Source: Myxococcus sp. RHSTA-1-4 (GTDB lineage Bacteria; Myxococcota; Myxococcia; Myxococcales; Myxococcaceae). From it: a stretch of 64,000 bases of DNA. Below are positions 34,364 through 42,917 of the stretch, piece after piece. A model generated the notes under the pieces. That model was not told where the DNA came from, made no database searches, and saw only the letters and a program-made list of their open reading frames with translations. The first letter of the stretch is position 1. Every line of letters starts with the position of its first letter. Location: NCBI RefSeq assembly GCF_020037125.1, contig NZ_JAIQDG010000016.1, forward strand, positions 173,845 through 237,844, in the 5' to 3' direction. The position numbers were made by a program, and so were the translations under genes.

Positions 34364-35563
34364 CTACTCCACGGGAGCCGTCAGCTTGGGGACGAGGTTC
34401 TCCGCGAAGTAGCGAGCCACCTCGCGAGACTTCTGCTCCACGAGCTGGTCCTGGGCCTTCTTGTCACCGCCTCCATTCTGGCCACCCACGGCGATGAGCT
34501 TGCGGGTGAAGCTGGCCACGTGCTTGGCGAGCGCGTCCTGGTCCACCACGTACTGGCCCTTCTCGTCCTTCTTGAAGTAGGGGCTGTGGGTCGCGAGCTC
34601 ATCCAGGCGCGACTTGGGGTCCACGTTGTCGTAGTAGCTCTTGAAGGTGTCCGTAAGGCTGGCGTTGGGGTTCTTGCTCAGGCGGTTGGCGATGTTGAGC
34701 CCGTCGATGTCTCCCTTCAGGTCCTCCAGGCGGGCTTCGCCGGAGTCCGGGTTGTCCAGGGCCTTCTCGGGGGTGCGCCCCTCCTTGACCATCTTCTCCG
34801 CGCCCGCGGCCAGGTCTCCCACGAGCGTGACGCCCTGGAGGTCTACCACCCGGTTGATCTTGGGGTTCAACGTCCAGTCCATGGCCGCGGCCACGTGCCC
34901 CGCATCCACGACCTCGCCCTTCGGCGTCATCATCAGCGGGTTGGTGGGCAGCCCCGCCTTCAGCTTGTCCTTCTCCTTCAGGGGGAGCGACAGGGAGACG
35001 CCGTTGAACTTCAGGTCGTTGTAGTAGGTCTGCCGGGCGATGCTCGCCGCTTCCTTCTTGCCATGGGTCTTCTCGAGCTCTCCGAGCCGCTCGGTGAAGA
35101 CCTGGTAGCGCGCCTTCTGAACCTCGGACTGGGGCTGGAAGCTGGCCTCCGTGCCCTCGAGCGACTTCAGGCTCTGGTTCGTGGTGTCCAGCTGCGCCTT
35201 CAGGTCCTTGAGCTGCTTCTCCTGCTTGCTCGTGTCCGTCCAGGGCCAATGCCAGCCCCGCAGCTCGTCCTCCACCTTGTCAATCTTCTCCAGGATCTCG
35301 CCCTTCTTCTGGCGGGTCGCGCTCAGGTCCTTCTGGAGCTGGTACGCCGTGGGGGCTCGCGGTCCCGTGGGATCCGGCCTCACCGCGTCGGTCTTCGCCG
35401 GGGCCTTGGGCTTGCCCGCCGCCGGCGCCGCCGGCTGGAAGCTGTCCGTCGGAGTCGGAGCCGGGGCCTCCGTCTTCTTCTTCGGTGCGGGCGCGGGCTC
35501 AGTCTCCTTCGGGCGAGGAGGAATGCGGGTGCGTGAGTGGGAGTCGACTCGGGGGGGCGCCAT
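34364..35563 (-). CDS. Hypothetical protein with Pro-rich head and coiled-coil region, 399 aa
   Basis: ATG at 35563 follows AAGGAGCTCCCC. Residues 1-75 are Pro/Lys/Ala-rich (PAPAPKKKTEAPAPTPTDSF). Residues 76-135 form a coiled-coil-like segment with a GWHWPW break (QKKGEILEKIDKVEDELRG, EKQLKDLKAQLDTTNQSLKS). The rest is alpha/beta with a YYNDLKFNGVSLSLPLKEKD strand region. No signal peptide, membrane segment or known domain is visible. It borders the IS remnant. Confidence 0.7.
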   Translation of the reverse strand: MAPPRVDSHSRTRIPPRPKETEPAPAPKKKTEAPAPTPTDSFQPAAPAAGKPKAPAKTDAVRPDPTGPRAPTAYQLQKDLSATRQKKGEILEKIDKVEDELRGWHWPWTDTSKQEKQLKDLKAQLDTTNQSLKSLEGTEASFQPQSEVQKARYQVFTERLGELEKTHGKKEAASIARQTYYNDLKFNGVSLSLPLKEKDKLKAGLPTNPLMMTPKGEVVDAGHVAAAMDWTLNPKINRVVDLQGVTLVGDLAAGAEKMVKEGRTPEKALDNPDSGEARLEDLKGDIDGLNIANRLSKNPNASLTDTFKSYYDNVDPKSRLDELATHSPYFKKDEKGQYVVDQDALAKHVASFTRKLIAVGGQNGGGDKKAQDQLVEQKSREVARYFAENLVPKLTAPVE

Positions 35564-35610
35564 GGGGAGCTCCTTTTGGGATGGGGGGCGGAGTGTGTTT
35601 CTGTGGTGAA

Positions 35611-35902
35611 TTATCCTCCGATGTCTGGGGAAGTTGCTTCATGTAGGCAAAAAGAGAAGGGCGTGGCGGGCCCGTGTGGATTCGCGTGGAGCGCGAGCCG
35701 GGCCGGGGTCTCCACGGGCTGGCCCTCGCGGTCCCTCACCGTGCCCTCCACCCGGGCGCCGGTGGACAGCCGCCGCTCCAACTCCGCGAAGTCCAGTGGC
35801 TTGCCGGAGCGAATGTGCGCCAGGCCCGCCTCCATTTTCCTGAGCCGCCTTGCGGATGGCTTTCGCCAGCTCCTCGGGGACTTCCACCGTCACCTTGGCC
35901 AT
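35611..35902 (-). pseudogene. Frameshifted small gene, ribbon-helix-helix-like N-terminus
   Basis: The reading frame opens at ATG 35902 with AKVTVEVPEELAKAIRKAAQ, which resembles a ribbon-helix-helix (antitoxin-like) N-terminus. At the AAAA run near 35834-35837 the frame shifts. The continuation MEAGLAHIRSGKPLDFAELE is in the other frame and ends at 35611. A one- or two-base indel in the A-run would explain it. No toxin gene is adjacent. Confidence 0.55.
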
Positions 35903-36091
35903 CGAGGCACTCCGCTGAGACAACCCTCCAGACGCCTCGCTTTCTGCTTGGGAACGAGCACCCTGCCCCACGCCCTGCCATCAGCTCATTCAACGCTCAG
36001 TTCCAGAGGCACACCCGTGGCTGAGTGGCCAGTCCTTCGCGGCCCAACGCGATTTCGGTCTGGCGGTCCTCCAGGACCACGGAGTCGTTCC

Positions 36092-36454
36092 ATGAAAGTG
36101 CGCAACCTCGAAGGGGCGAGCATCGAGGAGCTCGTCCAGGAGTACGAGCAGGCAGCGGTTGCTTACGGACAGGCGCTGGCCGCCGCCAATTCTCGCGCTG
36201 CCAATCGCGCCCACGACAGGATTGCCGATGCCTATCGTGAACTCCGGAGACGAGCGGCGGCCGCCCACCTCCTTCCGCTGTTGAAGAGCGAGGACGAGAC
36301 CGTCCGCTCATGCGCTGCGGCACACGCGCTCGAGTTCGCACCAGCGCAGGGGGAGCCTGTTCTGCGGGAGTTCGCATCTCGCCAGGGACGTCACCGGACT
36401 CCCGCGGAGTACGCGCTCAAGGCGTGGCGAGAGGGCACGCTCGAGTTCCCATGA
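36092..36454 (+). CDS. DUF2019 family protein
   Basis: 120 residues, the usual DUF2019 length. Motifs match the family: IEELVQEYEQAAVAYGQAL, NRAHDRIADAYRELRRR, then LLPLLKSEDETVRSCAAAHA and FAPAQGEPVLRE with a TPAEYALKAWREGTLEFP ending. The fold is a small HEAT-like helical repeat. DUF2019 proteins frequently lie in toxin/immunity or variable islands. This one sits in the decayed segment 33722-37574, so an orphan immunity function is possible but unproven. Confidence 0.75.
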   Translation: MKVRNLEGASIEELVQEYEQAAVAYGQALAAANSRAANRAHDRIADAYRELRRRAAAAHLLPLLKSEDETVRSCAAAHALEFAPAQGEPVLREFASRQGRHRTPAEYALKAWREGTLEFP

Positions 36455-36821
36455 CCGTCCGGGCAGTGGACGGAGGCTCCTCCCGAGAGCTTGGGTCGAT
36501 TACGGGGCTCGCCCCGCTGCGGCTCGCGGAGTTGCGGGAATGGAGGCATTCCGCGAGGAGCCCACCCTGCCTCTCGACTGGCCCGTCTCCCCATGCGGCG
36601 GCCCCCCTCCCGCCGACGAGTGGCTACACCCCGACATGGGGCTGTTCTCCTGAAGCGGTTGCGGCGGTCGTTCATTGACGGAGGGAGAGCACGGCTGGCT
36701 GAGTCGCAGTGGCAGGGGCGGCCACTGGCACTGTGCTCGCTGGAGATGCGAGGGCTATGGGATGTGGAGGGTAATCGGCATTGCTATTGACCTGAAAGGT
36801 TGGTGCGTGCACGCTTTCTCA
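36455..36821. other. 367-base region with a GGDEF-gene shard
   Basis: The only recognisable content is the duplicated GGDEF segment at 36659-36757 (separate entry). The rest, 36455-36655, shows no gene. Confidence 0.6.
36659..36757 (+). pseudogene. Fragment duplicated from a GGDEF-domain gene
   Basis: Translation gives LRRSFIDGGRARLAESQWQG then RPLALCSLEM. The corresponding part of the GGDEF gene at about 33267-33356 reads LRRPFIDGVRARLAESQRQG then RPLALCFLDV. About 25 of 30 residues are identical, and the DNA is similarly close. Flanking sequence is unrelated, so this is a captured shard about 3.3 kb from the source, on the same strand. Confidence 0.7.
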
Positions 36822-37574
36822 ATGAAGGGCAGTTCGAGGAAGAGACGGGGCAACTACCCCCGCGCCCCCTCTCAATCCGAGTGGGAGGCAATGACTCCCG
36901 ACGAGCAGGCCCGGGTGTACGCCGCTCTTCCGGGCGAGGTCACGGATGAGGAGATGTCCCCACCCGAGGGCGACCGGCACTTCCTGCCCAAGGCCCGTGC
37001 GCTCGACACGCTCAAGGGCCACTTTGAGCGCGAGGGTCGGCGCGTCTACGTGTCGTGCGCGCTACCCACTTACTACCCCGACGAGCCCCGCTTCGCGCCA
37101 GATCTGCTGGTCGTGGCGGATGTAGAGCCGCACGCGCGCGACAAGTGGGTGGTGAGTGCCGAGGGCAAGGGACTGGACTTCGTGCTCGAGGTCCACGCGG
37201 GCGGGGACCGCAAGAAGGATGCGGAGCGAAACGTGGCGCGCTATGCCCGTCTGCGCATCCCCGAGTACTTCATCTACGACGGCGCGAAGCTGAAGCTGCG
37301 GGGATACCGGCTGCCGGGACCCAAGGCCCGGAAGTACGTCTCCATCAAACCTGTGAAGGGGCGATTTCCCTCGAAGCGGCTCGGGCTGGAGCTCCAGGTG
37401 GAAGGAGACCGGCTGCGCTTCTACGAGAACGGCGTCCGGCTTCTTGAGTCGGCCGAGCAGATCAACGAGATGCTGAAGCTCATAGGGGAACTGCAGCACC
37501 TCGGCTCAGCGAGGAAGAGAGCCGGCGCTGCCAAGAGGAGGCCCGGCTCCGCGAAGAAGCCCAGCGCCAACTGA
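36822..37574 (+). CDS. Uma2-family (DUF820) putative restriction-endonuclease-fold protein
   Basis: 250 residues. The PD-(D/E)XK core is visible as RFAPDLLVVADVEPHARDKW, then KGLDFVLEVHAGGDRKKDAE and ARYARLRIPEYFIYD, the typical Uma2 order. A Lys/Arg/Ala-rich tail (RKRAGAAKRRPGSAKKPSAN) could contact DNA. ATG at 36822 begins the family-like portion. The function of Uma2 proteins is unknown; they are often multiplied in genomes and may be relics of mobile nucleases. Confidence 0.8.
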   Translation: MKGSSRKRRGNYPRAPSQSEWEAMTPDEQARVYAALPGEVTDEEMSPPEGDRHFLPKARALDTLKGHFEREGRRVYVSCALPTYYPDEPRFAPDLLVVADVEPHARDKWVVSAEGKGLDFVLEVHAGGDRKKDAERNVARYARLRIPEYFIYDGAKLKLRGYRLPGPKARKYVSIKPVKGRFPSKRLGLELQVEGDRLRFYENGVRLLESAEQINEMLKLIGELQHLGSARKRAGAAKRRPGSAKKPSAN

Positions 37575-37623
37575 AACAACTCCACGCCGCGGCGCACCGC
37601 CATCGCACCGCGCACCTTCCTGG

Positions 37624-39192
37624 CTACCGCGCCTCGCTCAGCACCAGCAGCCCGCGCGCGGTGTCCACCACGTACACGTATCCGTCACCCGGGACGTGGA
37701 GTCCGGCGGCGCCCTCGTCCGGGCCGTCTCCCCGGCCCGGGTCCGTCTCCCGGAAGGTGTTGTAGTAGCCCACCTCGCGCGGCTGCGTGGGGTTGGACAC
37801 GTCCAGCACGCGCAGTCCCTCGTGGTGGTACGTCAGGTACAGGCGCGTGCCCCGGAGCTGCAGGTTGCTGGGCGAGATGACGGGGCGCAGGCCGTACTCG
37901 CTGATTTTCTGGATGCGCGAGGGGATGCTGGCGTCCAGCACGCGCAGCCTCGCGCCGGGGCCTTGGCCCAGCTCGAAGGCGACGGTGCGGCCGGCGAAGG
38001 TGCCCACCGCGCTCGCGACGCTGCGGGCATACGGGTACGTGTAGCTCCCGAGCAGGACCATCCCGCTGGGGTCCGCGACCTTGAAGCCCTGGTGCTGGTG
38101 GTTGATGTAGAGGCGGCCCTCGTAGGTGGTGGCGCCGCGGCCCGCGTAGAGCCGGTCTGACTCGCGGGCCTCCACCATGGCGCGCACGAGGAACCGGGGC
38201 GTGCCCGGCGTGGAGATGTCGAACACCAGCATCCCGGGCTCAGGGGAGGCCACCGTGGCGTAGAGCCGGTTGCCACTCACGCTCACGCCGCTCACCTGGA
38301 GGGGGCCCCCGGGCACGTGTCCCAGCAGGGCCGGCGCCGAGGGCCGGGAGACGTCCACCACCGCGACGCCCTCGTTCGCGCTGGCGGCATAGAGCGTGTC
38401 GTCCACGAGCGCCACGTTCCGCCAGTCGGCGCCGGGAGGGCTCAGCTCGCCCACTGTCAGCGGGGCGCTCGGGTCGTTCACGTCGAAGACGGTGAGGCCC
38501 CCGGGCCGTCCGGCCTGTTCCCGGGAGATGACGTAGGCGTGGCTCCCGGAGACGTGGACGTCCACGGCGGGGCCCTGGGCCACGGGCGACTCGGACAGCA
38601 GCCTCAGCCCGCCCGAGATTTCGCCCTCGCCCTTGAAGCGCACCATGCGCTCGGCGCGGAAGGTGGCGGACTCCTCCAGCCGTCCGTCCCTGCACACGGA
38701 GAAGCAGCCGGTGAGCACGTGCGTGTCCACGGCATTGCAGCCCACGAAGGTGTAGACGGCCTCACCGTCGCGGCCGGAGACGAGGAACGTCCGGCTGTCC
38801 CAGACTCCGGCCACGGGTGGGGCTCCGAAGACGAGCTCCGGTGCTCCGCTCGACCCCAGCTTGAAGCCGCCACCGCGGACCCCGCGCCGGACCTCCGTAT
38901 CGGAGTCCCCCGGCTCGGAGCGCAGCTCGGCCCGGAAGGTGCCCCGGCGCTCCAGGTCCTCCAGCGAGCGCCGCTTGCATCGCGTCAAGTCGAAGGACTC
39001 CAGCGAGCCGCAGGGCGCGGCGCCCTCCTCCAGCACGCGGCAGGTGGAGAGGGGCCCGGTGTCCACCCAATCCCCCCGCTCCTCGAGCGGGACATAGCTT
39101 CCATCCCAGGGCTGCTCCACGGAGGCGTCGCATCCGAGCGTGGACACGGCGCAGGTGAGCAGGACCGTCAACGCGGTGCGAGCAGACGGCAT
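37624..39192 (-). CDS. LVIVD-repeat lipoprotein, copy 1
   Basis: 522 residues. A signal peptide ending STLGC gives a lipid-anchored protein. The first ~190 residues carry several paired Cys (CRVLEEGAAPCGSL, CFSVCRDGR) and are beta-rich. From about residue 200 on, LVIVD-type beta-propeller blades repeat: LTVFDVNDPSAPLTVG, VAVVDVSRPSAPALLG, LRVLDASIPSRIQKIS, LRVLDVSNPTQPREVG. The end keeps YVYVVDTARGLLVL. The fold is a secreted propeller, usually surface-bound. It is one of three tandem paralogues. Confidence 0.85.
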   Translation of the reverse strand: MPSARTALTVLLTCAVSTLGCDASVEQPWDGSYVPLEERGDWVDTGPLSTCRVLEEGAAPCGSLESFDLTRCKRRSLEDLERRGTFRAELRSEPGDSDTEVRRGVRGGGFKLGSSGAPELVFGAPPVAGVWDSRTFLVSGRDGEAVYTFVGCNAVDTHVLTGCFSVCRDGRLEESATFRAERMVRFKGEGEISGGLRLLSESPVAQGPAVDVHVSGSHAYVISREQAGRPGGLTVFDVNDPSAPLTVGELSPPGADWRNVALVDDTLYAASANEGVAVVDVSRPSAPALLGHVPGGPLQVSGVSVSGNRLYATVASPEPGMLVFDISTPGTPRFLVRAMVEARESDRLYAGRGATTYEGRLYINHQHQGFKVADPSGMVLLGSYTYPYARSVASAVGTFAGRTVAFELGQGPGARLRVLDASIPSRIQKISEYGLRPVISPSNLQLRGTRLYLTYHHEGLRVLDVSNPTQPREVGYYNTFRETDPGRGDGPDEGAAGLHVPGDGYVYVVDTARGLLVLSEAR

Positions 39193-39290
39193 CAGGCATC
39201 TCCCTGCGTGGGCGCTCCCGCTCCGGCCCGCGGACTGTCACCCAGGCTTTCAGTGTAGGAAGGCGGACCTGCTCGCGGAAGGAGTCCTGT

Positions 39291-40901
39291 TCAGAGGTCG
39301 TCGAAGATGAGCAGTCCGCGCGACGTGTCCACCACGTAGATGTACCCGTCACCGGGCACGCGCATGCCGATGGCGCCCTCGTACATGCTGTCCGAGCGGC
39401 CCGGGTCCGACTCGCGGAAGGTGTTGAAGTGCGCCACCTCGGTGGGGCGGGTGGGGTCCGCCACGTCCAGCACGCGCACGCCCTCGTGGTAGTGCGCGAT
39501 GTACAGGCGCGTGCCCACCAGCACCATGTTGTGGATGGAGGTGACGCCGCGCAGCTTGTACTCGCCCACCTTGGCGATGCCGGAGGGGTTCGTGACGTCC
39601 AGCACGCGCACGTGTGCGCCGAGCGTCTCCCCGCCCTCGAAGGCGACGGTGCGGCCAGCGAAGGTGCCCACCGCGTTGGCATGGCTGTAGGCGTTCCCGT
39701 AGGTGTACCTGCCCAGCAGCGCCGGGTTTTCTCCCCCCACGTCGACGACGAGGAAGCCGTCCACGGTGTGATTCACGTAGAGCCGGCCTTCGGATGCGAA
39801 GGCATCATGTGGGTAGCCCGTCCCGTCGCCGTACGCGACGCGGGAGAGGAGCCGGGGCGCGAGCGGGTCCGAGGAGACGTCGAAGATGAGCGTCGCCCCG
39901 AGCGAGGGTGACATGGCGTAGAGCCGGTCCCCCTCCACGAAGACGGTGTGCACGTTGATGCTACCGGAGGCGCCCTGCACCTCGGCTCGTCTCACGAAGG
40001 AGGGGCTGGCGGGGTCGGTCAGGTCGAAGACGAGCACCCCCGCGTCGCCGCTGGCGACGTAGAGCGCGTGGTCCTTCGCCCAGACGCCATTCCAGTAGGA
40101 GTCGTTGGGCAGGGCGAAGGACGCCCGCCGCACGGGGGCGCGCGGGTCGCTGACGTCGAAGACGGTGAGGCCGCCGGGCCGCTGCGCCCCGGTGGGGCCG
40201 GAGACGACGTAGGCATGGCTCCGGGTGACGTACACGTCCAACGGGTAGCCGCGCTCCACGACGGACTCGGAGACGCGCTGGAGCCCGGAGGACTCGGGCT
40301 CGTTCTCCCGCCACGTCATGCGCTCCGCGCGGAAGGTGCCTCGGGCGCGGAACTGGCCGTTCCTGCACACGGCGAGGCAGCCGGTGAACGTGCGCGGGCC
40401 GGACGCCTGGCAGCCGGCGAACACGTACCGGTCCGTGGTGCCGCCGCGCGTCTGCTGCGACGACAGGAGGAAGGTCTCCGCATCCACGCGGGAATCGAGC
40501 GGGGGCTGTCCCAGGACTCGCAGCGGCTGTCCGGAGGCGTCGAACTGGAAGCCCGCGGAGCCGGGGCTGCCGGTGGCGTTCGCTCCCTCGTAGCGGAGCT
40601 CCGCGCGGTAGATGGCGCCCTGCCGTTCCAGGCCCGCGAGCGAGCCGCGTTCACAACCCGACAGGTCGAAGAAGGTGGCCGGGTCGCCACAAGCGGTGGA
40701 GGAAGCCTGCACGGAGCACGCGGACAGGGGGCCGGGGTCGGTCCACTCACCGTTCTCCGGGAGCTGCGTCCAGAACCCGTCATAGGGGACGGAGGGGGGC
40801 TCCGCCAGCGGTGCGGGGCCGCCCTGCTGCTCGGAGGAGCAACCGGCCAGCGACGCGGCGCAGGTGAGCGCCAGGAGCAGGCGCGTGGCACGGGAGGACA
40901 T
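39291..40901 (-). CDS. LVIVD-repeat lipoprotein, copy 2
   Basis: 536 residues. A signal peptide ending in LAGC (lipobox) precedes the same Cys-containing N-terminal domain (YDGFWTQLPENGEWTDPGPL) and LVIVD blades (LTVFDVSDPRAPVRRA, VLVFDLTDPASPSFVR, FLVVDVGGENPALLGR, VRVLDVADPTRPTEVA). The C-terminus YIYVVDTSRGLLIF matches the neighbours. It lies 98 bases from copy 1 in the same direction. Confidence 0.87.
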   Translation of the reverse strand: MSSRATRLLLALTCAASLAGCSSEQQGGPAPLAEPPSVPYDGFWTQLPENGEWTDPGPLSACSVQASSTACGDPATFFDLSGCERGSLAGLERQGAIYRAELRYEGANATGSPGSAGFQFDASGQPLRVLGQPPLDSRVDAETFLLSSQQTRGGTTDRYVFAGCQASGPRTFTGCLAVCRNGQFRARGTFRAERMTWRENEPESSGLQRVSESVVERGYPLDVYVTRSHAYVVSGPTGAQRPGGLTVFDVSDPRAPVRRASFALPNDSYWNGVWAKDHALYVASGDAGVLVFDLTDPASPSFVRRAEVQGASGSINVHTVFVEGDRLYAMSPSLGATLIFDVSSDPLAPRLLSRVAYGDGTGYPHDAFASEGRLYVNHTVDGFLVVDVGGENPALLGRYTYGNAYSHANAVGTFAGRTVAFEGGETLGAHVRVLDVTNPSGIAKVGEYKLRGVTSIHNMVLVGTRLYIAHYHEGVRVLDVADPTRPTEVAHFNTFRESDPGRSDSMYEGAIGMRVPGDGYIYVVDTSRGLLIFDDL

Positions 40902-41051
40902 GAAGGACCTCTTCGGCTTCGGGAAGGACGCCCGCTCCGGCCTCGGGGCGCACGGCGGCGGAGCTTAGAGGCCGTCCCCCGTGCCGGGAAGTGGCGCCAC
41001 CCGGGGAGTGGAGGCGGGCGGACAGGTGCCCGCCTCCGCCCGTGCCGGGCC

Positions 41052-42713
41052 TCAGAGCTCGTTGAGGATGAGCAGGCCGCGCACGGAGTCCGCGAGGTAC
41101 ACGTACCCGTCCCCGGGGACGCGGACGCCGTAGGTGCCCTCGAAGATGTTGTCCGTGCGGCCGGGGTCGCTCTCCCGGAAGGTGTTGTAGTGCGCCACCT
41201 GCCGCGGCTTCGTCGGGTTGGACACGTCCAGCACGCGCAGGCCCTCGTGGTACCAGGCGATGTAGAGGCGGTTGCCGCGCAGAATCATGTTGTGGATGGA
41301 GGTGACGGGGCTCAGCCGGAACTCGCCAATCTTGACGATGTGCGCGGGGTCGGTGACGTCCAGCACGCGAAGGTGGGCGGCGTTGAACTCCGTCCCCTCG
41401 AAGGCGATGGTGCGGCCGGCGAAGGTGCCCACCGCGCTGTGGTGCGCATAGGCGCCGTGCACGTACTGGCCCAGGTGCCGCACGTTGTTGATGTCGGTGA
41501 CGTCCACCACCGAGTACCCACCGAACGTGTTGCTGATGTAGAGGCGGCCCTCGTAGGCGAAGGCGTCATGGGTGCTGCCGAAGGTGAATTCCTCCGGCAG
41601 GGCGATGATGGTGAGCAGGCTGGGGGCCAGCGGACTGGAGACATCGTAGACGTACGTCACGCCCAAGGGCGACATGGCGTACAGCCGGTCCCCATCCACG
41701 AGCACGGTGTGCGCGCCGCCCTCCCCGGCGGACAGGTGTCGGACGTACGCGGGCGCCCCCGGGTCGGTGATGTCGTAGACGACGACGCCCGAGCGGTTGC
41801 CGGCGATGTAGAGCGCGTCGCCCCTGGCCCAGACGCCGTTCCAGGACGAGTCACCGGGCAGGCTGATGGAGGTCTTGAAGACGGGGTGGGCCCGGTCGCT
41901 CACGTCGAAGACGGTCAGCCCGCCGTTGTCGCCGGCGCGCCAATAGATGGATACGACGTAGGCGTGGTCCTTCGTGACGTAGACGTCCGCGGCGTCGCCC
42001 AGCGCCACGGGCGACTCGGAGATGAGCCGCAGCCCGCCGGACGACTCCGGCTCACCCGGCCGTCCCGGCATGCGGTGCGCCTCGAAGGTGCCGGTCTGGC
42101 TGAACCTGCCGTTGACGCAGCGGGCGTAGCATCCGGTGATGATTCCGGGGGACGGCACCTGGCAGCCCGCGAGGGCGGTGAGGGTGGTCCGGGTGCGAAT
42201 CGTGCGGCTGCTGGAGAGGAAGAAGGTTCCGCCGTCCGTGTTCCGGATGTTGAGCGGCTGGCCGTCCAGCGTGTCCGTCCCCCCGTCCGAGTGGAGCATG
42301 AAGCTGGCGAAGTTCGGGCTGATGCGTGTCCCACCGTCGGGCAGGAGCGTCTCGCCGCGCAGGTCTGACAGGTGGATGCCGTGCGGCGTCAGGCCCGCGA
42401 GCGCGTCCGGGGAGCACCGCGACAGGTCGAACCGGGAGAGGTCCTCGCAGTTGATGGTGGTGGGGTCCCCGGCGGAGTCGAAGGTGCACGGCGCGAAGCG
42501 GCCGCGGTCCAGCCAGTCTCCGCGCTCCTCGAGCACGGTGTAGCCGCCGTCCCAGGGCTCCTCGAGCGGGCCGGAGTCCGGTGTCCCCGAGTCCTCTGCG
42601 CCGGCATCGGGCGTGGGGTTCGGGGTGGAGTCGTCATCACAGCCGGAGAGCACCGACAGCATCAGCACACAGGCGGACAGCACCAACCGGTGCGAGCGCG
42701 GGGGAGACCTCAT
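41052..42713 (-). CDS. LVIVD-repeat lipoprotein, copy 3
   Basis: 553 residues from ATG 42713, with GAGGTCCAC ahead. The signal peptide ends in VLSGC, then a linker rich in Asp, Ser, Pro and Gly (PDAGAEDSGTPDSG). The Cys-containing module and LVIVD blades follow (LTVFDVSDRAHPVFKT, VVVYDITDPGAPAYVR, YSVVDVTDINNVRHLG, LRVLDVSNPTKPRQVA). The end VYLADSVRGLLILNEL matches the other two. It is 150 bases from copy 2 and divergent from the RecF-like ATPase gene. Confidence 0.87.
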   Translation of the reverse strand: MRSPPRSHRLVLSACVLMLSVLSGCDDDSTPNPTPDAGAEDSGTPDSGPLEEPWDGGYTVLEERGDWLDRGRFAPCTFDSAGDPTTINCEDLSRFDLSRCSPDALAGLTPHGIHLSDLRGETLLPDGGTRISPNFASFMLHSDGGTDTLDGQPLNIRNTDGGTFFLSSSRTIRTRTTLTALAGCQVPSPGIITGCYARCVNGRFSQTGTFEAHRMPGRPGEPESSGGLRLISESPVALGDAADVYVTKDHAYVVSIYWRAGDNGGLTVFDVSDRAHPVFKTSISLPGDSSWNGVWARGDALYIAGNRSGVVVYDITDPGAPAYVRHLSAGEGGAHTVLVDGDRLYAMSPLGVTYVYDVSSPLAPSLLTIIALPEEFTFGSTHDAFAYEGRLYISNTFGGYSVVDVTDINNVRHLGQYVHGAYAHHSAVGTFAGRTIAFEGTEFNAAHLRVLDVTDPAHIVKIGEFRLSPVTSIHNMILRGNRLYIAWYHEGLRVLDVSNPTKPRQVAHYNTFRESDPGRTDNIFEGTYGVRVPGDGYVYLADSVRGLLILNEL

Positions 42714-42917
42714 GTGGACCTCGGCGGGCAGGGCGCCATCCACGAGGGTGGTGGCTTCATCCCAACGTCTTCGGACGCCCAGTTGCGCTCGTGCTGCCCG
42801 AGATGGTTGCGGCGTGATACGCGACTCGCGCCGCGACCGCGGATTCGCGGCGCTTCGAGCCCTGTTGGTCCTGGCATTGCAGCGGGCCAGGGGGGAGAAG
42901 GGTAGGGTGGGGGGGCG

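Noticed and set aside
39948..42368. 806-residue rightward open frame opposite the LVIVD genes
   Set aside because: It spans parts of two well-supported leftward lipoprotein genes and has no domain character.
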